Positions 34,742-45,162 are shown, numbered from the stretch's first letter. The stretch is 64,000 bases of DNA from Variovorax paradoxus (GCF_030815855.1 NZ_JAUSXG010000001.1:4774001-4838000), one strand, 5' to 3'. Notes: a model not told the origin generated them from the letters alone. A program made the numbers and translations.

Positions 34742-36724
34742 ATGGCTGCTGCATCGCTTGACCTGCAGGGCCTGCTGGCCCGGCTCGATCCGACCGCGGA
34801 CGTGGCGCATCGCCACATCTGGCTGATCGACGTTTTCGACTGGCTGCGCGGCGATCGCGCGTCGCCGCAGGCTTCGGTGGGGCGCGTGGCGCTGCTGCTC
34901 GACGCCATCGAGGCGCGGCCTGAGCTGCGTGAGCGCCTGCGCGCGTGGTGGCGCGCTTTCACGCAGACGGTCGACCTGACCACGCTGCTGGCGGACTACG
35001 GCTTTGCGCCGCGCACCGCATTCCTGAGCGAATTCTCCGAGCGCCTGCGCCGGAAAATCCTGCCCGGCACGCCCGAGACCACCGATGCTTCGGACCTCTT
35101 TCGCATGGTGCTGCCCGGCGTGTTCGACGCGGGCTGGATCGCACTGCTCGATGAACCGCAGCTTGCGCGCATCGGCCACCTGCTGGCCGACGCGGCCTTG
35201 GACGACGACGGGGCCCCGCGCTGGCGCCACACCGTGATGGACGCGGTCACCTACTGCAGCAGCCAAGTGGTGGCGGCCGGCTTCTCGCCCGAGCTTCGCC
35301 TGCGCACCAGCGTGGAGCACCACGAGGCCCGGCCTTTTCACGCCCTCATGGCCGACCTGGACGAACTGCGCGAGCAGATGTTCGAACAGCCTGCGGGCGA
35401 AGAAGGCGATGCGGCGCTGCAAGCCGCCTTCGTGGCCTTTCGCGACCGGCTCGACGCCTGCCGCGCCAGCGCCTCGTCGGTCTACACGCACCTGGAAGAC
35501 AACGGCATATCGGTCGGCCTGGTGTTCCGGTTGCGCCAGCTGCGCGAGCGCGTGCTGCGCATCCGTGAACTGCTCGATTGCCTGATGCCGGCCGCGCCCG
35601 CGCCGAACGTGGCGCGGCTGGTCGGCCGGCTGGTTCTGGCGGGCGGCGAGCGCAACAGCATCCGCGCGCTGATTGCGTCGAACTCGTCGATGCTCGCGGC
35701 CCGGGTGACCGAGCGCAGCGCCGAAACCGGCGAGCACTACATCACGCGCGACCGCGCGAGCTACCTTCAGATGGTGCGCAAGGCCGCGGGCGGCGGCGCG
35801 CTCACCTCGCTCACGGTGCTGCTCAAGTTCAGCATCTACGCCATCGGCCTCTCGGCCTTCTGGAGCGGCTTCTGGTCGGGCCTGATGTATGCCGCCAGCT
35901 TCGTGGCGATCCAGCTGCTGCACCTGACGCTCGCCACCAAGCAGCCGGCGATGACGGCGCCCGCCATGGCGGCGCGCCTCGGCGACATCAAGACCGATGC
36001 CGCGGTGGCCGATTTCGTCGACGAGGTGGCCAATCTGGTGCGTTCGCAGGTGGCGGCCGTGCTGGGCAACGTGGGGGTGGTGGTGCCCGCGATGCTGGGG
36101 CTCGCGCTTCTGGTTCAGCTCGCCCTCGGCCGCCCGTTGCTCGACGCAGCGCATGCCGCGGCCACACTGCAATCGCTCTCACTCGTGGGCCCCACCGCGC
36201 TCTACGCCGCGCTGACCGGCGTGCTGCTGTTCGCGGCCAGCATCGTGGCGGGCTGGACAGAAAACGCCTTTGTCCTGCATCGGCTGGACTCCGCCATGCG
36301 TTACAACCCTCGCATCGGCGCTTTTCTGGGCGCCGCCCGCGCCCGCCGCTGGGCCACCTTCATGCGCACACACATCTCGGGCTTCGCTTCCAACATTTCG
36401 CTCGGACTCATGCTTGGCCTGTTGCCCGCATTTGCGGGTTTCTTCGGGCTCGGCCTGGACGTGCGCCACGTGACACTGTCGGCCGGGCAGATTGCGGCGG
36501 CCGCAGCTTCCACGGGCATGCCGGTGCTCCAGCAGCCGGCGCTGTGGTGGGCGGTGGCGGCCATCCCGGTGATCGGCGCCCTCAATGTGAGCGTGAGCTT
36601 TTATTTCGCATTCCGTCTGGCGCTGCGCGCGCACAGCGTCAGCCTGGACGACCGCGCACGCATCCGCAGCGCCATCTGGGCGCGCTGGCGCAGCCGGCCC
36701 ATCAGCTTTTTTCTACCTGCATGA
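34742..36724 (+). CDS. Gcr-type site-specific recombinase family membrane protein
   Basis: 660 aa. The sequence matches the SpecificRecomb family (PF10136), first named after gonococcal Gcr. The N-terminal ~330 residues are soluble and helical ([60 protein letters not shown]). The C-terminal half has about seven hydrophobic helices ([45 protein letters not shown]), which sits poorly with a DNA recombinase: there is no Ser- or Tyr-recombinase motif. The label should be treated as historical; an inner-membrane function is more likely. Its stop overlaps the antiporter start (ATGA). Confidence 0.8.
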   Translation: MAAASLDLQGLLARLDPTADVAHRHIWLIDVFDWLRGDRASPQASVGRVALLLDAIEARPELRERLRAWWRAFTQTVDLTTLLADYGFAPRTAFLSEFSERLRRKILPGTPETTDASDLFRMVLPGVFDAGWIALLDEPQLARIGHLLADAALDDDGAPRWRHTVMDAVTYCSSQVVAAGFSPELRLRTSVEHHEARPFHALMADLDELREQMFEQPAGEEGDAALQAAFVAFRDRLDACRASASSVYTHLEDNGISVGLVFRLRQLRERVLRIRELLDCLMPAAPAPNVARLVGRLVLAGGERNSIRALIASNSSMLAARVTERSAETGEHYITRDRASYLQMVRKAAGGGALTSLTVLLKFSIYAIGLSAFWSGFWSGLMYAASFVAIQLLHLTLATKQPAMTAPAMAARLGDIKTDAAVADFVDEVANLVRSQVAAVLGNVGVVVPAMLGLALLVQLALGRPLLDAAHAAATLQSLSLVGPTALYAALTGVLLFAASIVAGWTENAFVLHRLDSAMRYNPRIGAFLGAARARRWATFMRTHISGFASNISLGLMLGLLPAFAGFFGLGLDVRHVTLSAGQIAAAAASTGMPVLQQPALWWAVAAIPVIGALNVSVSFYFAFRLALRAHSVSLDDRARIRSAIWARWRSRPISFFLPA

Positions 36725-37992
36725 ATTTGACGAGTCTCATCAACGATCTGCTGGGCTTCTGGTCCGAGTGGCTGCGCCCTTCGGCCGGCCTGCCCACGGT
36801 GATGTGGTCGCTCCTGCTGGCCGCGTCGGCGGCCTCCGGCCACCTGGTGCAACGCTATCTGGGCCTGCCCAAGGTGGTCGGCTATTCGATCGTCGGCGCG
36901 GTGGTCGGCTTTGCCGGCTTCGAAGGCGCGATCTGGCCGCTGCGCGGCATCAGCCTGTTCCTGCTGGAGCTGGGCGCTGCCGTGGTGCTGTTCGAAGCCG
37001 GCGGCCGGCTGCCGCTGCGCTGGTTCCGCCACAACCCGATGGTGCTGGTGCAAAGCCTGCTCGAAGCCACGCTCACCTACTTCGGCGTGCTCTGGGTGCT
37101 GCAGCTGCTGGGGCTGCCCGACCCGGTGGCCAACCCCATCGCGCTGATGGCCATCGTCGCCTCCCCGGCGGTGCTGAGCCGCGTGATCATGGACACGCGC
37201 GCCTCGGGCCCGGTGACCGAGCGCGCCATGACGCTGGCCACGCTCAACACCTTCTATGCGCTGGCGCTCGGCTATGCGCAGGCCGGCCTGATCGAGCGGG
37301 CGCCGCAAACGCTGCTGCAGAAGCTCTATCCGGTGGCGGTGGTGCTCGGTCTCTCGTTCGTGATCGGCGCCATCCTCGCACTGGCGCTGCGCACCGCCCT
37401 GCGGTTCATGAGCCCGACCAGCGAGAGCACCTCGATCCTGCTGCTCGCGCTGATCGCGGCCGGCGCCGCGCTCACGGCCCACGTCGGCGGCTCCGCGCCG
37501 CTGGCCGCGCTGATCGGCGGGGTGCTGCTCAAGACCCTCAACCCGAAACCCTGGGCCTGGCAGCGGCAGCTCGGCACGGCGGCGTCGCTGCTCACCATGC
37601 TGATGTTCGTTCTGGTGTCCATCGTGGCGGCGCAGGCCGACTGGACCCTGCCGGTCGCCAGCGTGGTGCTGGCCGTGATCGTGGTTCGCCTGTTCGCCAA
37701 GATTGCCGGCGTGGCCATTGCCAATCCGGGCAGCGGCGCCAGCTGGAAGCAGGCCTTCTGGGTCGGCTGCGCGATGTCGCCGCTGTCGGCGATCGCGCTG
37801 TTGATCGCATCGAATTTCACCACCGCGTCGCCGCTGCTCGGCACCATGATCACGCAGGTGGCCCTGCCCTCGATTCTCCTGATGGAGGTGATGGGTGCCG
37901 TGCTCGCCACCGTGGCCATTCACGCGGTGGGCGAAAGCTCGGTGCCGTGGGCGCCCCAGGCTTTCAGCACCACGGAGGACACGCAGCGATGA
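36721..37992 (+). CDS. Kef-type monovalent cation:proton antiporter (CPA2)
   Basis: 423 aa from the ATG at 36721 inside the previous gene's stop. It has about twelve membrane helices with the sodium/hydrogen exchanger pattern: [52 protein letters not shown] and [15 protein letters not shown]. The C-terminus ends right after the membrane domain, so the cytoplasmic RCK/KTN domain of KefB/KefC is absent. It probably exchanges K+ or Na+ for H+. The downstream YbdK-type ligase overlaps by four bases; Kef channels are gated by glutathione, so this pairing is noteworthy. Confidence 0.9.
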   Translation: MNLTSLINDLLGFWSEWLRPSAGLPTVMWSLLLAASAASGHLVQRYLGLPKVVGYSIVGAVVGFAGFEGAIWPLRGISLFLLELGAAVVLFEAGGRLPLRWFRHNPMVLVQSLLEATLTYFGVLWVLQLLGLPDPVANPIALMAIVASPAVLSRVIMDTRASGPVTERAMTLATLNTFYALALGYAQAGLIERAPQTLLQKLYPVAVVLGLSFVIGAILALALRTALRFMSPTSESTSILLLALIAAGAALTAHVGGSAPLAALIGGVLLKTLNPKPWAWQRQLGTAASLLTMLMFVLVSIVAAQADWTLPVASVVLAVIVVRLFAKIAGVAIANPGSGASWKQAFWVGCAMSPLSAIALLIASNFTTASPLLGTMITQVALPSILLMEVMGAVLATVAIHAVGESSVPWAPQAFSTTEDTQR

Positions 37993-39224
37993 CCGCGTCC
38001 ATGGGCTTTCCCGACAGCGCCAGCACCCCCCTGGTTCCGAACACAACGGACAGCGACGACTTCCGCTCCGCGGCGCTTCCCGCCGACCCCGCGAGCCGCG
38101 TGGTCAAGCTCGAGCCCTTCAACCGCTCCGAAGCGCTGTCGCTCGGCGTGGAGCTGGAGCTGCAGCTCGTCAACACGCACGACTACGACCTGGCGCCCTA
38201 TGCCGAGGACATGCTGCGGCTGATGGCGCAAACCCCGCTGCCCGGCAGCGTGGTGCCCGAGATGACCTCGAGCATGATCGAGATATCGACCGACATCTGC
38301 CACTCAGCGCAGGACGTGATCACGCAGCTCTCGCCGATTCGCGAGGCGCTGATCAAGAATGCCGACAAGCTCAACATCGCGGTGGTCGGCGGCGGCACGC
38401 ATGCGTTCCAGCAATGGCACGAGCGGCGCATCTACGACAAGCCGCGCTTTCGCGAACTGTCGGAGCTGTACGGCTACCTGAGCAAGCAGTTCACCATCTT
38501 CGGCCAGCACGTGCACATCGGCTGCCCCGATGCCGATGCGGCCTTGCTGATGCTGCACCGCATGTCGCGCTACATCCCGCACTTCATCGCGCTGTCGGCC
38601 TCGTCGCCGTTCGTGCAGGGGCAGGACACGCAGTTCGACTCGGCACGGCTCAACTCGGTGTTCGCGTTTCCGCTCTCGGGCCGCGCGCCTTTCACCTTGA
38701 GCTGGAAGGAGTTCGAGGCGTATTTCGAGCGCATGACCCGCACCGGCGTCGTGCGCAGCATGAAAGACTTCTACTGGGACATCCGGCCCAAGCCCGAGTT
38801 CGGCACCATCGAGATCCGCGTGTTCGACACGCCGCTCACGGTGGAGCGCGCGGCGGCCCTCGCGGGCTACGTGCAGTCGCTTGCCGCATGGTTCCTGCAG
38901 GAGCAGCCCTTCGAGCCTACCGAAGACGACTACCTCGTCTACACCTACAACCGCTTCCAGGCCTGCCGCTTCGGCCTCGACGCGGTGTACGTGGACCCGG
39001 CCAGCGGCCAGCACATGCCGCTGCGCGACCACATCCTCATGACGATGACGCAACTCGAATGGCACAGCGAGGCGCTCAACGCCACGCAGGCGCTCGGCGA
39101 GCTGCGCACCAGCGTGGAGGCCAACCGCAACGACGCGCGCTGGCTGCGCGAGAAGCAGGGCAAGGAGCGCCTGCTGGCCGAGGTGGTGCGGCAGGCGGCG
39201 TTGCGCTTCCGCGGCGCGGCCTGA
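37989..39224 (+). CDS. YbdK-type carboxylate-amine ligase / weak glutamate-cysteine ligase (GCS2 family)
   Basis: 411 aa; the ATG overlaps the antiporter stop (ATGA). GCS2-family motifs are visible: [82 protein letters not shown]. Family members form gamma-glutamyl-cysteine slowly (E. coli YbdK) or join other carboxylate and amine groups using ATP. It may make a thiol or another small metabolite; the context with a cation antiporter suggests stress or electrophile response, which is inference. The N-terminal ~35 residues are a variable extension. Confidence 0.9.
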   Translation: MTASMGFPDSASTPLVPNTTDSDDFRSAALPADPASRVVKLEPFNRSEALSLGVELELQLVNTHDYDLAPYAEDMLRLMAQTPLPGSVVPEMTSSMIEISTDICHSAQDVITQLSPIREALIKNADKLNIAVVGGGTHAFQQWHERRIYDKPRFRELSELYGYLSKQFTIFGQHVHIGCPDADAALLMLHRMSRYIPHFIALSASSPFVQGQDTQFDSARLNSVFAFPLSGRAPFTLSWKEFEAYFERMTRTGVVRSMKDFYWDIRPKPEFGTIEIRVFDTPLTVERAAALAGYVQSLAAWFLQEQPFEPTEDDYLVYTYNRFQACRFGLDAVYVDPASGQHMPLRDHILMTMTQLEWHSEALNATQALGELRTSVEANRNDARWLREKQGKERLLAEVVRQAALRFRGAA

Positions 39225-39240
39225 GCCCTTCCGCGGCCGC

Positions 39241-40218
39241 TCAGGCGGCCACGGCCTTCTGCGAAAACTGCCTGCGGTAGGCCGTGGGCGAGGTCTTGAA
39301 CGCCGCGACGAAGTGCTTGCGCAGCGATACCGCCGAGCCGAAGCCCGCGTCGGTGGCCACCCGCTCGACCGGCCGGCCCGTGGTCTCCAGCAGCCGCTGG
39401 GCGAGCGCCAGGCGCTGGTTCTGCAGCCATTGGCCGACCGTGGTGCCCGTGGCTTCGCGAAAGCGCCGCGTGAAGGTGCGCCGGCTCATCAGCGCGCGTT
39501 GGGCCAGGCTGTCCAGCTCGTGCGGACTGTGCAGGTGGCGGCCCAGCCATTCGAGCAGCGGCGCGAGGCGGTCGCTCTCGGCGGCTGCCGGCACCGGCCG
39601 CTCGATGTATTGCGCCTGCCCGCCTTCGCGGTGCGGCGCAACGACCATGCGCCGCGCCGCCCGGTTCGCCGCTTCGGCGCCGTAGCGCACCCGCAGCAGA
39701 TGCAGGCAGCAGTCGATGCCCGCGGCCGTGCCGGCGGAGGTGAGCACGTCGCCGCCGTCGACATACAGCACCTCGGGCTTCAGCGTCACTTTCGGATATT
39801 GCCGAGCGAAGGCTTCGGCCAGGTTCCAGTGCGTGGTGGCGGGCCGGCCGTCGAGCAGGCCCGCTTCGGCCAGCACGAACGCGCCCAGGCACAGCCCGAC
39901 CACGATGGCGCCGCGCCGATGGGCCGCCTGCAACGCGCGGATCAGCACGGGCGGCGCGGGCCGCCTGTCGTCGCGCCATGAGGGAACGACCACGATCTGC
40001 GCCCGGCGGATGGCTTCGAGGCCATGCGGCACGGTCAGCGTGAAGCCGGCATTGGTTTGCAGCGGGCCCGGTTCGACGCCGCACACCAGCAAGCGAAAAC
40101 GCGAATCGCCAGCCTCCGTGCGGTCTTCGCCGAAGACCATGCACGGCACCGACAGGTGAAAGGGACTGATGCCGTCGAAGGCGACGACTGCAATGGTTTC
40201 CGCGGGTTTTCTGGCCAT
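39241..40218 (-). CDS. GlxA-type AraC-family transcriptional regulator with DJ-1/PfpI domain
   Basis: 325 aa. Residues 8-180 form a DJ-1/PfpI-like (GATase1) sensor domain with Cys110 at the nucleophile elbow (VVGLCLGAFVLAEAG). Residues ~225-320 form the AraC double helix-turn-helix (HLHSPHELDSLAQRALMSRRTFTRRFREATG; LLETTGRPVERVATDAGFGSAVSLRKHF). It probably activates or represses the isochorismatase-family gene across the 105-bp divergent gap; this pairing is frequent in proteobacteria. The effector is unknown. The 16-bp gap to the YbdK-type gene carries a CCTGAGC/GCTCAGG inverted repeat. Confidence 0.93.
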   Translation of the reverse strand: MARKPAETIAVVAFDGISPFHLSVPCMVFGEDRTEAGDSRFRLLVCGVEPGPLQTNAGFTLTVPHGLEAIRRAQIVVVPSWRDDRRPAPPVLIRALQAAHRRGAIVVGLCLGAFVLAEAGLLDGRPATTHWNLAEAFARQYPKVTLKPEVLYVDGGDVLTSAGTAAGIDCCLHLLRVRYGAEAANRAARRMVVAPHREGGQAQYIERPVPAAAESDRLAPLLEWLGRHLHSPHELDSLAQRALMSRRTFTRRFREATGTTVGQWLQNQRLALAQRLLETTGRPVERVATDAGFGSAVSLRKHFVAAFKTSPTAYRRQFSQKAVAA

Positions 40219-40323
40219 GGCCCGATTTTATCGATGAATGGCTTTCGGGCCACTTTCTCCCGAGATCGAGAACGAGAAGAATCAGGCCATCGAAACCACT
40301 TGCATCCACGGAGCCAACAAATC

Positions 40324-40950
40324 ATGAGCAACCCCGCACCGCGCCGCGCCCTCGTCGTGATCGACGTGCAGAACGAGTATTTCGAAGGCGGCGGCCTGCC
40401 GATCGAATATCCGCCCGTCGAACAATCGCTGCCGAACATCGCCAAGGCCATGGACGCAGCCCGCGCGGCCGGCACGCCCGTGGTGGTGGTTCGCCATCAC
40501 GCGCCCAAGGGAGCGCCGGTGTTCCAGGCCGACACGCACAACGGCGAGCTGCATCCCGAAATTGCCAAGCGTCCGCGCGACCACCTGATCACCAAGGCGT
40601 TTCCCAGCGTCTTCACCGGCACCGACTTCGCCGACTGGCTCGCGCGCCATGAGATCGATACGCTGAGCGTGGCCGGCTACATGACCCAGAACTGCGATGC
40701 GTCGACCGTGTTCGAGGCCATGCACCGCGGGCTGAACGTGGAATTTCTTTCGGACGCGACCGGGGCGCTGCCGTATTCGAACGCGGCCGGCCATGTCAGC
40801 GCCGAGGAAATCCACCGCGTCTTCAGCGTCGTGTTCCACAGCAATTTCGCAGCCGTGACGAGCACCGACGCATGGATTGCCGCCCTGCAGGCCGGCCAGG
40901 CGATCGAGAAGGACAACGTGCTGATGTCGAACCGCCGCGCGCGGGGGTGA
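40324..40950 (+). CDS. Isochorismatase-family cysteine hydrolase
   Basis: 208 aa from the ATG at 40324. The catalytic triad is complete: Asp14 in VVIDVQNEYF, Lys91 in LITKAFPSVF and Cys124 in MTQNCDAS, with the conserved cis-peptide position just before. The protein has no carrier-protein domain and belongs to the small stand-alone hydrolases (nicotinamidase-like or N-carbamoyl amide hydrolases). The substrate is unknown. Divergent from the GlxA-type regulator, which likely controls it. Confidence 0.9.
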   Translation: MSNPAPRRALVVIDVQNEYFEGGGLPIEYPPVEQSLPNIAKAMDAARAAGTPVVVVRHHAPKGAPVFQADTHNGELHPEIAKRPRDHLITKAFPSVFTGTDFADWLARHEIDTLSVAGYMTQNCDASTVFEAMHRGLNVEFLSDATGALPYSNAAGHVSAEEIHRVFSVVFHSNFAAVTSTDAWIAALQAGQAIEKDNVLMSNRRARG

Positions 40951-41052
40951 GCACCGCCGTGCGATGCGCACGGTGACCGAGACAAACCACGTCGACTCCT
41001 GCTGATGAGCGGACTGTCTCCCATTGATCACAGGTTTGGTGGCTCGACCCGT

Positions 41053-41289
41053 TCACGAGACGAGCGTGGCGCCGACCAGGAAGATCGCAATGCCCAGATA
41101 CCAAAACCGCATCATCCAGACGCCCACCTTGTGCCGTCTTGCATAAACGTAGATATAGAGCGGCACGAACAAACAAAGAAGCCCTTTGACCGGGTTTCCC
41201 GTGAAAGCGTGCAGAGCGATGCCGACTTGCGCTGCAAACGCGAGTGCGAGACCGGAAAGCAGCACGAATGAGCCGAACGTCAGAGACAT
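41053..41289 (-). CDS. Small two-helix membrane protein
   Basis: 78 aa from the ATG at 41289, preceded by a purine-rich AAGAGGGGGGT. Hydrophobic stretches cover residues about 5-26 (FGSFVLLSGLALAFAAQVGIAL), 30-46 (GNPVKGLLCLFVPLYIYVYA) and 56-76 (MRFWYLGIAIFLVGATL), with RRHK between the last two. I see no named family. The clear helix pattern and strong ribosome-binding site argue for a real gene. It is divergent from thiL. Confidence 0.6.
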   Translation of the reverse strand: MSLTFGSFVLLSGLALAFAAQVGIALHAFTGNPVKGLLCLFVPLYIYVYARRHKVGVWMMRFWYLGIAIFLVGATLVS

Positions 41290-41378
41290 GAATGACCCCC
41301 CTCTTTTGCTCGACTCTAGCCGGAGCACGCGAGCTCGGGCAAGCCGCCTTTTGATGCCGCAGCGCTTATGCTCGCCCC

Positions 41379-42338
41379 ATGGGTGAATTCGACCTGATCG
41401 CACGCTACTTCAAACGCCCCGCCAGGCGCTCTCCGCTCGGCGTGGGCGACGACTGCGCCTTGCTCGCGCCCGCACCGGGCATGCAGCTCGCCGTGTCGTC
41501 CGACATGCTGGTCGAAGGCCGGCACTTTCTCTCGACGGTCGATGCGGCGCGGCTCGGCCACAAGGCGCTGGCGGTGAACCTCAGCGATCTCGCCGCATGC
41601 GGCGCCAGGCCGCTGGCCTTCACGCTCGCGCTCGCGCTGCCCGGCGTCGACGAGCCGTGGCTCGAAGGCTTTTCGCGCGGCCTCTTCGCGCTGGCCGACG
41701 AACACGGCTGCGAGCTCGTGGGCGGCGACACCACGCGCGGCCCGCTCAACATCTGCATCACCGTGTTCGGCGAAGTGCCGGCCGGCGCGGCGCTGCTGCG
41801 CTCGGGCGCACGCCCCGGCGACGACGTCTGGGTCAGCGGCACGCTGGGCGACGCACGGCTGGCGCTCGAGGTGTTTCGCGGCACGCTCGCATTGCCCGCC
41901 GATGTGTTCGAGCAGGCACGGCTGCGCATGGAGCAACCCACGCCGCGCATGGCGCTGGGCCAGGCGCTGCGCGGCACCGCCTCGGCGGCCGTGGATGTGA
42001 GCGACGGCCTCGTCGGCGACCTGGGCCACATCCTGGCATCGAGCCGGGTGGGTGCCACGCTCGACGTGGACGCGGCGACAAGCGTGGTGGCCGCGGCGGG
42101 CACGCCCGGCCTGGGCACCGAAACGCTGCGCACCTGCGCGCTCTCGGGCGGCGACGACTACGAACTGGTTTTTACCGCGGCGCCCTCAGCGCGCGCCGCG
42201 GTCGAGCAAGCCGGCAAGGTGAGTGCCACGCGCGTGACGCGCATCGGCCGCATCGATGCCGAAGCGGGCCTGCGCATCGTGGACGCGAGCGGCTCACCGG
42301 TTGCGCAGCAATTCGGCTCGTTCGACCACTTCGTCTGA
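41379..42338 (+). CDS. thiL: Thiamine-monophosphate kinase
   Basis: 319 aa. PurM-like fold with the family motifs GVGDDCALLAP, SSDMLVEGRHF, VNLSDLAACGARP, VGGDTTRG, VWVSGTLGDA, AAVDVSDGLVGDLGHIL and SGGDDYELVF. It phosphorylates thiamine monophosphate to the diphosphate cofactor. The adjoining pgpA and cinA (pncC) genes often cluster with thiL; here they lie 6.2 kb away beyond an inserted LysR/monooxygenase/MFS block. It abuts the convergent lipoprotein gene with back-to-back stops (TGATCA). Confidence 0.96.
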   Translation: MGEFDLIARYFKRPARRSPLGVGDDCALLAPAPGMQLAVSSDMLVEGRHFLSTVDAARLGHKALAVNLSDLAACGARPLAFTLALALPGVDEPWLEGFSRGLFALADEHGCELVGGDTTRGPLNICITVFGEVPAGAALLRSGARPGDDVWVSGTLGDARLALEVFRGTLALPADVFEQARLRMEQPTPRMALGQALRGTASAAVDVSDGLVGDLGHILASSRVGATLDVDAATSVVAAAGTPGLGTETLRTCALSGGDDYELVFTAAPSARAAVEQAGKVSATRVTRIGRIDAEAGLRIVDASGSPVAQQFGSFDHFV

Positions 42339-43049
42339 TCAGGATCCGCGGATCATTGTCTGCATCTTTGCCTGGGCGGCATTGATGGCCTGCGAATGGC
42401 CGTTGAGGTCCTGCAGCATCTTGTTGAGCTGCGCCTGCACCGCCGGGTCGGTCACGGTCACGGTCGAGCCCGAGACCTGGATCTTCGACTTGTTCTGCTC
42501 GATGTAGTCGCCCACCGCGAGCGCGCCGACGAACACCGTGTCGAGCGCGGGGAACACCTCCTTGAAGGTGGCCGCCGGTGCCGACACGGTCTTTTCATAG
42601 GCCTTGTCGTAGACCTGCTTCAGGTCGTCGGGCTGCTTGAGCTTGGCATGCGCCGCGTCGGCCTTGGCCAGCTCCTGGTCGAGCGCGGTGCGCAAACCGC
42701 CAAGGCCCTCTTTCGCGGCCTTGAGGTCGTCGCGCCGCGATGCGAGGTCGGCAATGGAGCGCAGCGCGCCCTTGGCCATCACCTGGCCCATCGGCTGGCT
42801 GACGGACTTGTTCATACCCTCGTTGAAGTCGGCAATCACCGCATAGTGCTGCGCATAGTCGCCGAACGAGGCTTTCTCGTCGGCCGTGGGCGTGGGCACG
42901 CGCAGGCCCGGCTTGTCGAGCACGCGGGTCTGCAGGAAGCCGATGAACGCGGTGCGCTGCTCGGCCTCCTTGTTGCCGCAGGCCGCGAGCAGGACACCGA
43001 ATGCGAGGCACAGGCACAACGCGTTGAAACGAACCAGGTTTTTCTTCAT
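42339..43049 (-). CDS. DUF3053-like lipoprotein (YiaF type)
   Basis: 236 aa from the ATG at 43049. A lipoprotein signal ends LLAACGN with Cys24. The mature part is helical: RTAFIGFLQTRVLDKPGLRVPTP near its start and DYIEQNKSKIQVSGSTVTVTDPAVQAQLNKMLQDLN near its end fit the DUF3053 family. Function unknown; envelope location is well supported. It stands alone on its transcript. Confidence 0.8.
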   Translation of the reverse strand: MKKNLVRFNALCLCLAFGVLLAACGNKEAEQRTAFIGFLQTRVLDKPGLRVPTPTADEKASFGDYAQHYAVIADFNEGMNKSVSQPMGQVMAKGALRSIADLASRRDDLKAAKEGLGGLRTALDQELAKADAAHAKLKQPDDLKQVYDKAYEKTVSAPAATFKEVFPALDTVFVGALAVGDYIEQNKSKIQVSGSTVTVTDPAVQAQLNKMLQDLNGHSQAINAAQAKMQTMIRGS

Positions 43050-43125
43050 GATGAACAGGCTTTCGCGCTTGAATGGGCCGCCAAGCATACGATGGCCCAA
43101 CCAGCTGGCGGGGCATGCAAAAGGC

Positions 43126-44022
43126 CTACAGCGATTTCTTCAGCACGTCGATGAAGCTGCGCGCCGCCGCCGACAGCGAATGCCCGCGCTTGGTGACCAC
43201 CGAGATGTCGCGCGCCACGCGCGGCGCGCTGAGCAGCTTGATCACCAGCGACGGATCGTTCGCGGCTCGCGCGAAGGCCGAGGGCATGATCGACGGGCCC
43301 ATGCCGGCGGCGGTCATCCACAGCGCCGTTGAAAGGAACGACACCTCGTTGACCACGTCGAGCACCACACCGGCCTCGGCCGCGGTGCCGTCGATGAGCG
43401 GCCGCACGCCGTAGCCCGGCCGAATGGTGATGACGGGGTGGCGCCCGAGATCGGTCCAGCGGACCACGCGGGCCTTGGCCAGCGGATGGTCGGCGCGGCA
43501 TACCAGCGCGAGATGGTCGCGCATCAGGCGCTGCGTCTCGACCTCGGCGCCGGGACGCTCGGGCGTGCCGATGCCGAAGTCCACGTGTTCGCCGAGGATG
43601 CGCGAAATGAACTGGTCCGGCGCGCAGTCGTTCACCAGCACGCGCACCTTGGGGTGCTGCTCGGCGAACACGCGCATGGCATCGGGCAGCAGCAGCGAGG
43701 CGAGCGTCGGCGTGATGGCCAGCGTCACGCGGCCGCGCTCGAGCGTCGCCAGTTCACGGAAGTCGGCCGAGAGCGAATCGACATCGCGCAGCACGCGCTC
43801 GACCGTGGCGAGCATTTCTTCCGCCGCGGCGGTGGGCTTGAGCGAGCGCGTGGTGCGGTCGAACAAACGCGTGCCCAGTCCCTCTTCCAACTGACGGATC
43901 AGCATGCTCACCGCCGACTGCGTCACGAACAGCCTTTGCGCGGCCGCACTGAGCTGGCGCAGTTGGTACACCGCGAGAAATGCACGCAGTTGGCGGAGCG
44001 TAGGACTGAAGTTCGCATTCAT
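43126..44022 (-). CDS. LysR-family transcriptional regulator
   Basis: 298 aa from the ATG at 44022. N-terminal winged helix-turn-helix (about 5-65: LRQLRAFLAVYQLRQLSAAAQRLFVTQSAVSMLIRQLEEGLG). The rest is the two-lobed effector-binding domain. It is divergent from the Bug-type binding protein and monooxygenase genes across 100 bp, the usual arrangement for a regulator of its neighbours. Ligand not predictable; an aromatic substrate or intermediate of the monooxygenase is a fair guess. Confidence 0.95.
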   Translation of the reverse strand: MNANFSPTLRQLRAFLAVYQLRQLSAAAQRLFVTQSAVSMLIRQLEEGLGTRLFDRTTRSLKPTAAAEEMLATVERVLRDVDSLSADFRELATLERGRVTLAITPTLASLLLPDAMRVFAEQHPKVRVLVNDCAPDQFISRILGEHVDFGIGTPERPGAEVETQRLMRDHLALVCRADHPLAKARVVRWTDLGRHPVITIRPGYGVRPLIDGTAAEAGVVLDVVNEVSFLSTALWMTAAGMGPSIMPSAFARAANDPSLVIKLLSAPRVARDISVVTKRGHSLSAAARSFIDVLKKSL

Positions 44023-44122
44023 TAGAAAACATGATATTTGATTCGGAATTCCTTGATTTACGGATAAATGCTGGCATCGTCCAATTCGCATCAAACAAAA
44101 ACCATATTCAAGGAGCGATTCG
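44023..44122. promoter_or_regulatory. LysR-type divergent promoter region
   Basis: This AT-rich 100-bp gap lies between the regulator and the Bug-type gene. It contains an 8-bp palindrome GGAATTCC at 44045-44052 flanked by TTTGATT and TTGATTTA, giving T-N11-A candidates of LysR boxes. AAGGAG lies eight to thirteen bases before the ATG at 44123. Binding of the neighbouring regulator is inferred from layout. Confidence 0.5.
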
Positions 44123-45142
44123 ATGACTGCAACGATGGCCCACCGGGCGATCGCATTTCGCCGGCTGCTGGCGCTGCTGCTGACCGCGGCTTGCGCACTT
44201 CTGGCCGGCACCGCCCACGCACAAACGCAGGCCCGGGCCGCCGACTTCCCGAACAAACCGATCCGCATGGTGGTGACCTTTCCGCCCGGCGGCAGCGCCG
44301 ACGGCGTGGTGCGCATGCTGGTGCCGCGAATGAACGAGAAGCTCGGCCAGCAGGTGGTGGTGGACAACCGGCCCGGGGCCGGCGGCAACGTGGGCCTTTC
44401 GCTGGTGGCGAAGGCGCCCGGCGACGGCTACACGCTGGGCGTGGGCGCAGCTGGCGCGCTGTCGGCCAACACCAGCCTGTATCCGCAGATGCCCTTCGAT
44501 CCGCTGAAAGACTTCAAGCCGGTGGGCATGCTCGCGGCCATTCCGTTCGTGATCGTCGGCCACCCTTCTGTGGCCGCAAAGACGCAGCGCGAACTGATTG
44601 CACTTGCCAAGGCAAAGCCGGGTTCACTCTCCATCGGCCATGGCGGCAACGGCACGGCCATGCACCTCTCGGCGGCGCTGTTCTCGCAGATGGCCGGCAT
44701 CAAGCTGGTGGAAGTGCCCTACCGCGGCTCGGGGCCGGCGGCGCTCGACGCATTGGCGGGCCAGGTCCCGCTCGCGGTGGTCGACCTGCCTTCGTCGCTG
44801 CAGCAGATCAAGGCCGGCAAGCTGGTCGCCTTCGCGGTGACCAGCCCGCAGCGGCTTGCCACGCTGCCCGACGTGCCCACGGTGGCCGAGGCCGGGCTGC
44901 CCGGCTACGACTCGACCGGGTGGTTCGGCGTGGTGGCGCCCGCGGGCACGCCGGCGGCCGTGGTGGCACGGCTCAACGCCGAGATCAACGCCGCATTGGC
45001 GGACGAGCAGAACCTGACGGCGATGCGCAACCTCGGCGTGGAACCCGCGCCGGGCACGCCGGAGGGCTTCGATGCCTACATCCGCAGCGAAACGAAGAAG
45101 TGGGCCCAGGTGATCCAGGACGCCCGCATCAAGCTCGACTGA
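44123..45142 (+). CDS. Bug-family tripartite tricarboxylate transporter substrate-binding protein
   Basis: 339 aa. Signal peptide about 1-33 (LLALLLTAACALLAGTAHAQ). The Bug hallmarks are FPNKPIRMVVTFPPGGSADGVVR, VVDNRPGAGGNVG, GYTLGVG, HLSAALFSQMAG and GPAALDALAGQVP. These periplasmic proteins bind carboxylates or other organic acids; many are orphans without TctA/TctB, as here. It precedes a monooxygenase gene by 20 bp and probably shares its transcript, so its ligand may be the enzyme's substrate or precursor. Confidence 0.95.
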   Translation: MTATMAHRAIAFRRLLALLLTAACALLAGTAHAQTQARAADFPNKPIRMVVTFPPGGSADGVVRMLVPRMNEKLGQQVVVDNRPGAGGNVGLSLVAKAPGDGYTLGVGAAGALSANTSLYPQMPFDPLKDFKPVGMLAAIPFVIVGHPSVAAKTQRELIALAKAKPGSLSIGHGGNGTAMHLSAALFSQMAGIKLVEVPYRGSGPAALDALAGQVPLAVVDLPSSLQQIKAGKLVAFAVTSPQRLATLPDVPTVAEAGLPGYDSTGWFGVVAPAGTPAAVVARLNAEINAALADEQNLTAMRNLGVEPAPGTPEGFDAYIRSETKKWAQVIQDARIKLD

Positions 45143-45162
45143 AAAAAAAGTTTCGAGAAGCC

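Noticed and set aside
34742..36724. The Gcr-family gene as evidence of a mobile element
   Set aside because: No Ser/Tyr recombinase motif, several membrane helices, and no att sites, tRNA or phage genes nearby.
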